Source of the DNA: Acrasis kona
Taxonomy: Eukaryota; Heterolobosea; Eutetramitea; Acrasida; Acrasidae
Assembly (NCBI GenBank): GCA_026419775.2
Contig: JAOPGA020000890.1
Span: 1 to 30,228, forward strand
Direction of reading: 5' to 3'
Length of the DNA stretch: 30,228 nt
The notes below the pieces were generated by a model. It made no database searches, was not told the DNA's origin, and saw nothing but the letters and a program-made list of their open reading frames with translations. Numbering within the stretch: the first letter of the stretch is position 1; the number at the start of each line of letters is the position of its first letter. Positions 9,469-18,591 of the stretch are shown one piece after another. Both the position numbers and the translations under genes were made by a program.

Positions 9469-11880
9469 TTAAACCATGTAAACTCTTATTGCTATCATTA
9501 GTTTGAGCCATGTTGCAATCTTGTGTGCGACAATAGCACTCTTTGGAATATGAGTTGACCTCATCTTTGGCAGTGTTGACATTGAAGGAAAGCCAGTCGC
9601 ATGCTTCAGCTGCTGCTTTAGCTCAAAGAAGGTCCTAGGACTGTCAAATAATTTATTGTCACATTCGTCTCTTATGCGCAGGATGTCATAAAAACTGTCG
9701 TCGGATCTGGTCGAAGATCCAACTTTCTTTTTCAAAGTGGCATTAGTGGGTGTATCATACAATCTTCTGGTCATATTGCTAAAATCAGACTCAGTCATTA
9801 CAGGAGTGGATCTATCTGGGCTAGCATACCATTTCGTTGTACACGCACTTTGCGGTCTCGCAGACGATCTTACAATCGGAACGGTTCCCTCTAAGGAAGC
9901 AGACAATGACTTTGGTCGAAAAGAATCAAAATCCAGAGTAAGCCGATCATCGATCCCGCTTCCTCTACGATTGTCTAATGTTGTAGAATTAAAATTTTTT
10001 ATTGGACTAGTATTAGGTGTTTTCTTCATGTTCCATGACACTCCATGCACACTTGAACTTGGACTCGACGATCTGTGAAAATTAGGAGAAGCCGATCTTG
10101 ATTTTGGAGATTTTGACGGTTGGTGGGGAGCATTTTCTTCATGTACCTCTAATTCTTCTTCTTCCCTTATCGGCTCCGGCTCTTGTAAAGTGGTGTACCT
10201 GAAGTGATGTAAAGTGTCGGGAAGTCTTGAGTGAGGCACGCTTATTGGTTTTGACTCGTCAGGATGTTTGGGTGCTTGTACAAGTTTGAATTCCAAAAAG
10301 TTCGTGGTCAACTTGCTGGTCCTCTCAAACCGCCTCTCCATGTCCTGTTCCGATAAATTTGTATTTTTTAAACGTTGGCTTGCACATGCACTTTTGGGTC
10401 TTTTTAAAGTATTCTCTGACGTGAACGTCATTCTGGTGTTGTTCACGAAAAGTTCTTTTTCTTTCATTGTGACTCTGGAGCGATCTAGAAAATCCATATC
10501 GTTTTCGTTTAATGGCACGTGCTTGAAATCTCCATAGACTTGATGTGATGGACTTAGTCTTTCGTTGGTGGGTGATTGACTGTACGAAAAGTTCTTTGGT
10601 GATTTTGTCTGTATTTTCAAAGATGTGTTGTTTTCCAAAAGGGACTTGTTGGTGCTTGTAGTGATGGTAGAGTCTACCGGTGACATTATGTTGTTGTACA
10701 TTTGTGAACTCGAAAGATATCTGTCGGCAGAGTGACCCGAGCGTTGTGAATCTGGTTTAATTAGATCCTCTGGCGTTCCTATAATGCTATCCGAAGGTGT
10801 CGTTGGATTGGAGTACGTGGACTTTTTCTTTTTTGAATGTGAGTTGAACGTGCTTGATGACTGCTCCGTGCCTACTGCGTCCGATATCATTTTCATGCGT
10901 TGCTGATACGAATCGGACTCCTCTGAGTGCTGCTGTATAGCTTGGGTGGATGCCAAATCACCCCAGTTCAAAAAAGTCTCCGCTGCGTTTGGCCTCCGCA
11001 TGGATGCATTGTTTTTATTTGGTATTTTCTCATAATCTTGTACTTTATTCCTAATGTGTATTGTAGTTCTTAAGTGATTTAATTTTCTTTCTCTTGCTTT
11101 TTTGAAATGATTCTTCACGGTTGACTTGATGGAATCATTAACCCTACTATGAACTGAATTTGATAAAATGTTTTCTCCAACACTAAATTTAAATTGTTCA
11201 TCCTCTTCTTTAATTTTAAACCTTGGAGTAGAGTTGGATTGAGCTTGGCCGTCGGTAAATGTGCTCCTCTTAGCTGTGGTAGCTGAGGACTCGCTTTGGT
11301 CCGTTATGGCTGTATTAGAGCTGCCCCTGCTTCTGCTGGTATCTGACCCTGATAAATCCTCATCTTCTGAATCAGGACCGGAGTCAGACAACTCGTCATC
11401 TTCATTAATATCTGATGCGTCTGTCAATGTGAAGTTGTTAATTGAATGCCTAAGGGTTGCAATCATGTGATGTGGGTCTGCTTTGACCTCCTGTTGTTTG
11501 GCTTCTTTTTCAACAACTTTTTTTATTATAGATAATCTCCTACTGCCGTTAGGTGTTGTAACGCTTGGAGAACTTGGTCTGTCCACTTCGCTTGTTATGT
11601 TAGATATTAGCAAGTTGTTTAGCTTCTTTTTTTCAGAAAGTGATTGAAATAGAACCGTCGGTGTCGAATTTCTCCTACTTGATGGCGTGTGAATAGTGGG
11701 TGATTTTGGAGGCGACTTTCTTGGCGAAGTTAATCTTCTCGGCGAAGACCTAGGTGATGGTTTTTGAAACGATTTTGGGGATTTTGTTGCTGGTGAAGAT
11801 AATTCAGGAACAGACATTTTTCTGATGTTTTCTATGTTTGAAGACATGAGAGTCACCCTTAACTGAGGGTTCTTCATCAC
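9469..11880 (-). CDS. Large disordered Ser/Pro-rich basic protein, function unknown
   Basis: An open frame of 803 codons with no recognisable globular domain. The N-terminal 75 residues are dense in SP and TP dipeptides with flanking Arg/Lys (for example SPRRLTSPRKSPPKSP), ideal targets of proline-directed kinases (CDK/MAPK). An acidic stretch (about 160-180) and many Ser, Asn, Thr runs follow. Such composition is common in microtubule- or cell-cycle-associated proteins, but that is inference. The C-terminus is uncertain. A second open frame (9323..9511, 62 codons) on the same strand ends 3 bp from the neighbouring stop and could be a last exon, but no canonical donor joins them. Translation may begin at the second or a later Met (MSSNIENI). 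Confidence 0.65.
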   Translation of the reverse strand: MMKNPQLRVTLMSSNIENIRKMSVPELSSPATKSPKSFQKPSPRSSPRRLTSPRKSPPKSPTIHTPSSRRNSTPTVLFQSLSEKKKLNNLLISNITSEVDRPSSPSVTTPNGSRRLSIIKKVVEKEAKQQEVKADPHHMIATLRHSINNFTLTDASDINEDDELSDSGPDSEDEDLSGSDTSRSRGSSNTAITDQSESSATTAKRSTFTDGQAQSNSTPRFKIKEEDEQFKFSVGENILSNSVHSRVNDSIKSTVKNHFKKARERKLNHLRTTIHIRNKVQDYEKIPNKNNASMRRPNAAETFLNWGDLASTQAIQQHSEESDSYQQRMKMISDAVGTEQSSSTFNSHSKKKKSTYSNPTTPSDSIIGTPEDLIKPDSQRSGHSADRYLSSSQMYNNIMSPVDSTITTSTNKSLLENNTSLKIQTKSPKNFSYSQSPTNERLSPSHQVYGDFKHVPLNENDMDFLDRSRVTMKEKELFVNNTRMTFTSENTLKRPKSACASQRLKNTNLSEQDMERRFERTSKLTTNFLEFKLVQAPKHPDESKPISVPHSRLPDTLHHFRYTTLQEPEPIREEEELEVHEENAPHQPSKSPKSRSASPNFHRSSSPSSSVHGVSWNMKKTPNTSPIKNFNSTTLDNRRGSGIDDRLTLDFDSFRPKSLSASLEGTVPIVRSSARPQSACTTKWYASPDRSTPVMTESDFSNMTRRLYDTPTNATLKKKVGSSTRSDDSFYDILRIRDECDNKLFDSPRTFFELKQQLKHATGFPSMSTLPKMRSTHIPKSAIVAHKIATWLKLMIAIRVYMV

Positions 11881-12002
11881 AGTACAACATAAAGCGACAC
11901 GCCAGCGGTTTTATTTTTGTAAATCGGTTGACTAACCAAAGGAATGAAGATGCTATGTAATTACATCGACAACATCATTGTTCAACAATAATAGTATTCA
12001 AT

Positions 12003-14006
12003 TTATTCATCCCTATACAATACCACGCCATTCGCACTCATTGCTCCTAAAAGTCCTGCACGATATCTCAAATCATAAATGGCACCAGCACCCATTTCCA
12101 CAACCTCACTAAGTTTTTGTACAATTTCTCCAGAATCAACGCTCCACAACAATAAATTTCCGCTCTTTTCATCACTAGATGTCACCAACGATTCTCCACA
12201 TTTATTCCTAAACAAACAAGATTTACTCAATACTCTTCCATTCTCGAAACCCACCAACGAAGATATCGTACCATCCAGCACGACCTTATTATCTTCGCCA
12301 GTGCGTAGTGAAAACAAAGAGTGATAAGCTGGCGACCCAGCGCTCGCTCTTATCGTAGTCATGCACCTGTTTTGCTCGTGACAAGCAGATACGCTTACTC
12401 CTGGTAGTATCATGGAGTAGTTGTATCCTTGACTCTCGTCATAAAACATTGTGCCGCCCAGAGTAGCGCACAAAACGCCTCTTATGGGTCTATTATGTTG
12501 TTGATTGCGCAACACATGGACCATACTACAAAAAGAAGGTCTTGCTTTTTGTACGTCGGTAGGAGGAGATATTCTGGTCAGGAAGGACCTGGTCTGTCTG
12601 GTGTCGCACACCAAGAACATACCGTCGTCTAATCCACAGTAACAATAGTTGGAATCGTCCAACCTCCATGCACAGGACCAAGCGGCACTTGGCGTTTGGT
12701 AAGATAGAATGTTCTTGTTGGTGTTGAGATCGGTGATGCGAATGGATTTGTCGCACGAGCTCGTCAAGAGTAACGTACGATCCGAACAAGCGTGAACGTC
12801 GCGAATGGGTCCGTTGTGTATGGTGATCTTTTGTTGTTGTTTTGCGCGATTAAGATCGATTCTGTTGATGCCGCACGCACCGTTGGGTTCCGAGTAGGAT
12901 ACGAAAATGTTGTTTTCTCCTTTGATTCTTGAAAAGTCGAACGTTCGTCCGTTGGTGGTCTCTAAATTCTCTTCGAGTACAAAATTGCATGGATGTTGAC
13001 TGTTGGTGCGTTGATGGGGAATGATGGGTGGGAATCGGGGCAGGTTGGTGATTGCGGGAGGAAACTGGTTACGAACCGTGATGTAGTTGTTGGTGCTTTT
13101 GGGCGGGCTTTTTAATGTGCGAACCATTTGGTCGCTCTGTAAAAGTTTTTGTCGTAATTTTTCATTTTCTTCCTCTAATAGCTTCACGCGTAACTCTAGA
13201 TGAGTCTTTTGGGTACTTATTGCTTTCTTGTCCTTTGATTCAGTGTCCAGAAGAGATTGGAAGTGTTCCACGCGCGAAGTGTCCACTGCAGAAATGTTTT
13301 CTACAAATAACAAACGAATGTGGTTGGAGTGGGTTTTATGATAGCACTTGGGACATGTTTTCTTTTTCTGCAACCACTTCTCTATGCATTTCTTACCGAA
13401 TAAATGTCCGCACTGTAGGCAGCAAACCTGATGCAATCCTGTGCTATTCCACGGTTCTAGACATATGGGGCATTTGCTATTGCCCTCATCTTGGTTGGGT
13501 GGCTCGGGTGTTTCTGTTGCTACTGTGGCAGGTTCGTCGTCTTGAGTGTCATCAAAGGACATGTCACTACAAGACATCGATAGGTTAGTGGGCGAAGGGC
13601 TTGCAAGAGTACTTGTTGATTGAACTATAGTGTCATCTTGAGTGGAGTTAAAAGTAGTGTCTGAGAAGCAAAATGACAATATTTGCTCTTCAAAAATGTC
13701 TGTATCGTCCTCCACAACGTCGTCATCATCGTCAGAAAGTACCTCGATACATTCTATCGGTACGTTTGTTTGGGTGCTCGTTTTCAATTCCTGTGTGTTT
13801 ATTTTGGACGTGTCCTCTATTTGAGAAAAAGTCGTGTTTTGAGAAAGCGAGTTTGCGAAGGATAGTTGCGTTTCATTCTCTGATATCCTACGCTTTTTAC
13901 GAGCTGTGTCTTCTTCTATTATACATGAATCTTCATCTTCACTACCATCTTGTGTCAAGAATATTTCTTCTGCCTGACTAGCTATTTGAGTTATTATTCC
14001 GTTCAT
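12003..14006 (-). CDS. RFWD3: RFWD3-like E3 ubiquitin ligase (RING + coiled coil + WD40)
   Basis: An intronless 667-aa protein with the order of RFWD3. A long acidic, disordered head contains a SUMO-interaction-like IECIEVLSDDDDD (about 84-96). A RING finger follows (179-221: CPIC, CCLQCGHLFGKKC, CPKC). Next come the LDTSRVEHF stretch and a coiled coil (LLEEENEKLRQKLLQ), then a WD40-type C-terminal half (VHACSDRTLLLTSSCDKSIRI and similar blades). RFWD3 ubiquitinates RPA and RAD51 at stalled forks and crosslinks in animals. The same genome-maintenance role here is inferred. The start at 14006 lies only 67 bp from the divergent mL44 start. The stop is in GAATAAA. Confidence 0.86.
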   Translation of the reverse strand: MNGIITQIASQAEEIFLTQDGSEDEDSCIIEEDTARKKRRISENETQLSFANSLSQNTTFSQIEDTSKINTQELKTSTQTNVPIECIEVLSDDDDDVVEDDTDIFEEQILSFCFSDTTFNSTQDDTIVQSTSTLASPSPTNLSMSCSDMSFDDTQDDEPATVATETPEPPNQDEGNSKCPICLEPWNSTGLHQVCCLQCGHLFGKKCIEKWLQKKKTCPKCYHKTHSNHIRLLFVENISAVDTSRVEHFQSLLDTESKDKKAISTQKTHLELRVKLLEEENEKLRQKLLQSDQMVRTLKSPPKSTNNYITVRNQFPPAITNLPRFPPIIPHQRTNSQHPCNFVLEENLETTNGRTFDFSRIKGENNIFVSYSEPNGACGINRIDLNRAKQQQKITIHNGPIRDVHACSDRTLLLTSSCDKSIRITDLNTNKNILSYQTPSAAWSCAWRLDDSNYCYCGLDDGMFLVCDTRQTRSFLTRISPPTDVQKARPSFCSMVHVLRNQQHNRPIRGVLCATLGGTMFYDESQGYNYSMILPGVSVSACHEQNRCMTTIRASAGSPAYHSLFSLRTGEDNKVVLDGTISSLVGFENGRVLSKSCLFRNKCGESLVTSSDEKSGNLLLWSVDSGEIVQKLSEVVEMGAGAIYDLRYRAGLLGAMSANGVVLYRDE

Positions 14007-14073
14007 CTGGCTTCCATTCTTCGGTGGAAGTGGATATTTGACAATTGATTGTAAAGAAGCAGTTGTTCACATA

Positions 14074-15115
14074 ATGAAAAAAAGCACAATATATTCATGC
14101 ATAAGGAACACATGCGTTCGGTATGCGTCATCTAGACCTCCTTCACAACCAGGATCTCAAGCGAAAAATCAACAACCGTCAACAACAAATTTTCTAGTGA
14201 ATGCACTAGAGCACTCTAAGAGGAAGATTGAAATTAGTAAACAACCTACCCAAAGCAACCAAGAAAACAATTATCTTCAGCTACCAATCCACAAAGATAT
14301 CATGAATGTTGTTAAAAAGGAAAACAGGGGTATGTTCAAAAATCGTCAATTAACATTTACACATGTCAGATCCATCAGTTGTTATGAGCAGGACAGAATT
14401 TGTGAGCCTGCATCTTGATGAATTGAACAAAGCAAAAGCCGAGTACAAGAAATTTGAGCCAGGGGTGGAAGCTGATAGAAAATACATTAGGAAGTTAAAA
14501 GCCTGGAGGAATAGGTACGACGTTCTAGTGAAGGGCTTTCCAGACGACGAAATTAATAATCTGATAAGAGCATTCACCAGTGTTGACAATGAACCATTAG
14601 CGCATGTTGGATTGTCGGTCATGTCCGAATGTATTACTACAATGTTATTAAAAAATTTACCAGACTGTGATGTGGGTGAAATCATGTTCGCAAAGCATCA
14701 CTTTACAAACATGCACATGTGTGCATCATTCACACGCATGGTAGGATCCGGAGAATTTTACATTAATCGCGGCACACCAGGTAGAGTCGACCAAAATGCA
14801 ATCCATGCCCTCGTAGGCGCTCTTCATTTAAAAGATGATTCTTTAGCAAGGGAATTCGTCGATACTGTTTACATTCCAATCACTCTCAAATTACTACCCA
14901 ACATGATTGACGACCCAGAGCACATTGAAAGACTACAAGTTGCCATTTCGAAGAAATACTTTTGCAATCCACAGTACAGAATAATAGAAGAGAAACCGTC
15001 GTGGTTCGTTGTCGGTTTATACGCGAATAATTTACTAATTGCCATGAACTATGGAACTACTTTTGAAATTGCAAGAGAGAATGTTGCAAAGTCAGCCTTG
15101 TCAAAGTTAGAATAA
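14074..15115 (+). CDS. MRPL44: Mitochondrial large-subunit ribosomal protein mL44
   Basis: Two exons, 14074..14329 and 14370..15115, with a 40-nt intron (GTATGT...TCAG). The product is 333 aa. The Met at 14074 starts a good mitochondrial presequence (MKKSTIYSCIRNTCVRYASS), so I prefer it over the in-frame ATG at 14038. The central region is a degenerate RNase III-like fold (LAHVGLSVMSE...NAIHALVGALHL) without the catalytic acidic signature. The C-terminus is a dsRNA-binding domain (FVVGLYANNLLIAMNYG...ARENVAKSALSKL), closely matching mL44. It should bind rRNA near the mitoribosome exit tunnel. It ends in GAATAAA, and the radial spoke gene begins 45 bp later on the same strand. Confidence 0.85.
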
Positions 15116-15160
15116 ATTCATCTTTACCGCTTTTTTTTGTCAACTTTGTATTTGTAAAGA

Positions 15161-16957
15161 ATGTCATCCAGACCAACAGGCCCACAGAGCATTTATGAAA
15201 GTTCGAGGGCGTTACTCCAAAAAGCTGATGAAAACGGTGATTCTCTGTACGATAAACTTGTGGAGTTGATAATCAAGTTAACGAACGACGGAACAGAAGA
15301 GATTAACCTCATCAACGTATTCGAGGCATTGAATCAGGATTGTTTTCAATATAATACGAAAAAAACCTTTGAGGAGTTATATGCGAGAGCAAAGGAAGAT
15401 GATAGGACAGTTAAGCGCTCCCAGTTACTAAAAAAACAAAGCATTAAGCATGCTTCTGATGTAGAAAAGGAAAACTACGATATTGCTGCAAAGAAGAGGA
15501 GAGATGAGGAAGAAAAATTGCGCAACCCTGTTGAGGATGAAGAGCCAGGGGAAGATGAAGTGCAACTTGAAACAAATTCAAGATACATTTGGAGTGCGAT
15601 GAAGGGCGTGACAAAAGTCACTGAAGAGAGTTACTATTTTGAGAAGGGTGGAATTGGGTTGCCATCCGAAATGTTATACCGCATTGAAATATCCCTAAAC
15701 AAACTGAAAAGAGACAACAGTTTAGAAAGAGTTAGATTTTTTGGACAAATAAAGGGTACCGAAGCCAATTACATTATCGCTGAATCAAATCACGTTGGAG
15801 ATTTGACTGAAGAAGAATATAAGTCAATCGGGAATGAGGCGCCGAAAAAAGACAGCGTCACAACAACCAATAAGGATAACATTCTTCCTCCTATCGACAT
15901 AACTAACTTGCCGTCTGAACCTCACGGTGTCGGAACAAATAGATGGTCATATTGGGTTTGCTCTAATCCAGGAGACGTCTGGATAAGATTACCTGATGTT
16001 TCCCCCAGACAAATTATCTCAGCAAGAAGCATACTCAAATACTTCTCTGGTGATCTCAAAAGAAAAATAGTTAGCTATCCTCCCTTCCCAGGTAATGAGG
16101 CCAATTATTTGAGGGCACAAATTGCAAGAATATCATCTGCAACAATATTAGCCCCAGCTGGGCTATTCTCCATACCAGAGCCTGTAGAGGAGGATCCAGA
16201 TGTCCCAAAAAAAGTTCTACCAGACTTTAATTCCTCTGGAGAAGAATTTGAGGCTATTCCAATTCTAGACATGGTTGATTTGGAAAAGTGGATTCATCTA
16301 CAACCCTTCATTTATAATTATGGAAGAACAACAAAGTATTCACATCCTAAACAAGAATCAGAAGAGGAGCAAGAGGAAGAAGATGATGGTGGTCAAGGTT
16401 TAGAAACTGAGGTAGAACCACTTAGACCTGTAAAACAGGATAAGAAGATTCCTTTACCAGGGACAAAGAAGGCCCCAAAGGTAAAGAAAGAAGAAGGAGA
16501 TGAAGAGGGAGAAGAGCCCGAACCTGAAGAAGAAGAGGAGGAGGAAGAAGAGGAAGAACCTGAGGAGGGCGATACAAAACAAAAGAAGCCAATCAAGAAT
16601 TATCCAGCATGGATTGTGCGACTACATCATACATTGAACAAGCAGCATGCTATTGCAGTAATTCGTTCGTGCAGATGGCCAGGTGCTTTTACATTTTGCA
16701 CTGAAGAGGGTAAGAGATTCTCAAATGTTTACATTGGTGACGGAGTAAAGTTTTTGGGTCACGCATTCTCCCCAATGCTACCACCTCCTGTTATGGACGA
16801 GATACCAGATCCCGTTGAGGTCAAAGATCCAACTGTTAATAATGAAAAGAGAGTTTTGGGTGGCGAGGCTCCAATTTCAGAAGAGGAAGAGAATGCTCAA
16901 GAGAATGAGGATGGTGAAGAAGAGGGCGATCAGGAGGAGGACGAAGAGGATGACTAA
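15161..16957 (+). CDS. RSPH4A/RSPH6A: Radial spoke head protein RSP4/RSP6 homologue
   Basis: An intronless 598-aa protein. Family landmarks are the N-terminal SLYDKLVELIIKL segment, FFGQIKGTEANYIIAES, NRWSYWVCSNPGD.W..LPDV.P..I..AR.I...F.G, the NYLRAQIARISSATILAPAG block, and the C-terminal pattern SCRWPGAFTF...FSNVYIGDG.K. A Glu-rich run near 430-470 and a Glu/Asp-rich tail are typical of these proteins. RSP4/6 forms the head of axonemal radial spokes that signal from the central pair to dynein. Its presence implies motile 9+2 cilia at some life stage, or recently lost ones. The stop is not fused to a poly(A) hexamer. Confidence 0.92.
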   Translation: MSSRPTGPQSIYESSRALLQKADENGDSLYDKLVELIIKLTNDGTEEINLINVFEALNQDCFQYNTKKTFEELYARAKEDDRTVKRSQLLKKQSIKHASDVEKENYDIAAKKRRDEEEKLRNPVEDEEPGEDEVQLETNSRYIWSAMKGVTKVTEESYYFEKGGIGLPSEMLYRIEISLNKLKRDNSLERVRFFGQIKGTEANYIIAESNHVGDLTEEEYKSIGNEAPKKDSVTTTNKDNILPPIDITNLPSEPHGVGTNRWSYWVCSNPGDVWIRLPDVSPRQIISARSILKYFSGDLKRKIVSYPPFPGNEANYLRAQIARISSATILAPAGLFSIPEPVEEDPDVPKKVLPDFNSSGEEFEAIPILDMVDLEKWIHLQPFIYNYGRTTKYSHPKQESEEEQEEEDDGGQGLETEVEPLRPVKQDKKIPLPGTKKAPKVKKEEGDEEGEEPEPEEEEEEEEEEEPEEGDTKQKKPIKNYPAWIVRLHHTLNKQHAIAVIRSCRWPGAFTFCTEEGKRFSNVYIGDGVKFLGHAFSPMLPPPVMDEIPDPVEVKDPTVNNEKRVLGGEAPISEEEENAQENEDGEEEGDQEEDEEDD

Positions 16958-17044
16958 AAATGTAAACTGTAAAAACAATCTAGATTTCACATAATGATCA
17001 AGTGTCTGCTATGAATAAATATTTATTGCTCCACTAACACACGT

Positions 17045-17794
17045 TTAGTATGGCTTCTGCTTGACCTTGTTGGTGGAAACGTTGCCTGGTGGGAAATAGT
17101 CGCAAAGGACTTGGAATTTATTCTTAATATTGTTACATTTTACTCTCACACAGCCAACTTTGATTGTTTTCGCCCAAACCACTTGTGTGTAATGTCCGCA
17201 CATCTTTCCAGCTGCGCAACTATTGCTGTTGTAGTCGTAATTGCTCTTTTCATTCACCCAACTGCTGACGGCTCTGGCTCCATTTTGTAGTCCCGAAGAA
17301 GCATAAATGTTTTCACCAAGTGACCTACCGTCGCTCATCTTTCTATTTGGATTATGTGCCAAAATGTTTGTACCAATGCATTGGTTTGCATAATTTGCAG
17401 CAAATGTCGCAATGTCGTTATCCCAAGTGAGTGGTACGGTGATGTTAACGGCGGCACGAGCGCTGTTGTGAGCCTCTAATGTTTCTTGGATTTCCACTTC
17501 AGTAAACTCAACACAGTTTGGGCATGAAACGGCATCAAGACCATCGGCATCAAGAACCTTTTTTCCAGCAGGACGATTTTTTGCAATGTTCCTTAAAAAG
17601 TCCATCCTTCCATCAAGAGTATCGGCGTCGAGTACCTTTTTAGCACCAGGACGGTTCTTTGCAATGTTCCTTAAAAAGTCCATCCTGTTATCTAGAGTTC
17701 TGACTTGTTCATTCATCCTTCTGATCTGCTTGTGAGAGAGGCTTGAAGCTGCAGAGGCGACAGCAATCAGCAAAGCCAGGAGGATGAGCTTCAT
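17045..17794 (-). CDS. Secreted CAP (SCP/PR-1) domain protein with duplicated N-terminal repeat
   Basis: A 249-aa protein. A signal peptide (MKLILLALLIAVASA, 1-15) is followed by a propeptide-like stretch holding two 26-residue repeats (33-58 and 59-84) and the start of a third. A CAP domain then runs from about residue 95, with the motifs LEAHNSARA, LTWDNDIATFAANYA, GENIYASS, CGHYTQVVW and VLCDYFPPGN and paired cysteines. The CAP active-site-like His and Glu are present. CAP proteins are secreted and bind sterols or lipids or act as effectors; the ligand is unknown. The repeats contain RPGAKK/RPAGKK basic sites, which could be processed. It is convergent with the radial spoke gene (87 bp). 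Confidence 0.9.
   Translation of the reverse strand: MKLILLALLIAVASAASSLSHKQIRRMNEQVRTLDNRMDFLRNIAKNRPGAKKVLDADTLDGRMDFLRNIAKNRPAGKKVLDADGLDAVSCPNCVEFTEVEIQETLEAHNSARAAVNITVPLTWDNDIATFAANYANQCIGTNILAHNPNRKMSDGRSLGENIYASSGLQNGARAVSSWVNEKSNYDYNSNSCAAGKMCGHYTQVVWAKTIKVGCVRVKCNNIKNKFQVLCDYFPPGNVSTNKVKQKPY
17543..17698 (-). repeat. Two tandem 78-bp in-frame coding repeats in the CAP protein leader
   Basis: Units 17621..17698 and 17543..17620 each encode TLD-x-RMDFLRNIAKNRP followed by two residues and KKVLDAD. They differ by a few bases, so the duplication is recent or kept uniform by conversion. A third unit starts (GLDA) and is lost. The unit looks like an amphipathic helix ending in a dibasic site, consistent with a repeated propeptide. 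Confidence 0.85.
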
Positions 17795-18591
17795 TGTGTT
17801 TGAGAGAAAAATATATTTTGATTGTCTGTCAATTGTATCAATTTAACCTGTCACAAACGAACTTCTCGCTTGTCATCATATAAATTCTCCTCTTTCGATT
17901 ACGGGCTCTTTAATTAGTTAAAACAATAAAAGACATTGTCCCACACCCGCAAAAACAAACATATCAATTTTAATTGGAGGCAGCCAACATATTTCAGCTT
18001 TGAAAATCAACAGCAGCAAAATAAACTTCACAAAAACAGAGCGAAAGGAATAACAATACGACCGTTAGGAAGAACGCTCAGATATACCGAATTCTTTACC
18101 AAAGAATTGAACTGATCCTCCATTGCTATAGTTAATCTCATGATGGAATTAGATCTACATTTTTGAAAAACAATTCGGGCCACTTATATCTGGTATTGGT
18201 GAATCCTTTACTATTGAGAAGATCTCGCCAACGGTTGCCCCGACACTTGTTCGCCAATGGTCCATTCTCAACAGCGGGTCCCAAACGATTTGATAGAATG
18301 TTTTGTACACTATGATTCTAAGCATATACAAAGTAGTTAGAAGATTGGCTATATCGCTTCTAATGGTACATTGTGTTCAATTGATTATTTATAATTGGTG
18401 CCTACCATGTGTGAGGTTTTGTAAAACCATACCATCTGAAGAACACCTTTAATCTGTCTTTTTTTGTTTTGGTGTTCGGTTGTTAGCCTAATAGTGACTC
18501 CCCGGAAGTCATTTTTCCAATGTTGTGGATAAATAAATTGAGAGATTTGTAACAATCAATTGACGTTAATCAATCAATTTGTTTTGGGTGG
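17795..18591. other. 797-bp gene-free intergenic region
   Basis: This is the longest gap in the window, lying between the divergent CAP and glycine decarboxylase starts. I find no open frame worth calling, no tRNA and no recognised ncRNA. It holds a perfect 8-bp-stem hairpin (18090..18108), a 6-bp inverted repeat GGTTTT-GT-AAAACC (18415..18428), a GGAA/TTCC inverted pair near 18510-18525 and a T-run near 18460. It probably contains both promoters; any RNA gene is undetermined. Confidence 0.5.
18090..18108. repeat. Short perfect inverted repeat (hairpin)
   Basis: AATTCTTT, a 3-nt spacer ACC, then AAAGAATT: an 8-bp perfect stem in the gene-free gap. It could be a palindromic protein-binding site or part of an RNA, but an AT-rich hairpin this short can also occur by chance. 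Confidence 0.5.

Noticed and set aside
12079-13588. Several plus-strand open frames inside RFWD3
   Set aside because: They are shadows of the minus-strand coding sequence, with cysteine-rich or low-complexity translations and no upstream signals.
18355-18380. TATCGCTTCT resembling the 5' end of U2 snRNA
   Set aside because: The branch-recognition GTAGTA and Sm site do not follow, so the match is too short to matter.
18425-18460. CCATACC followed by GAACACC and a T-run, recalling 5S rRNA
   Set aside because: The 5S internal control region and stems are missing; only a short fragment matches.
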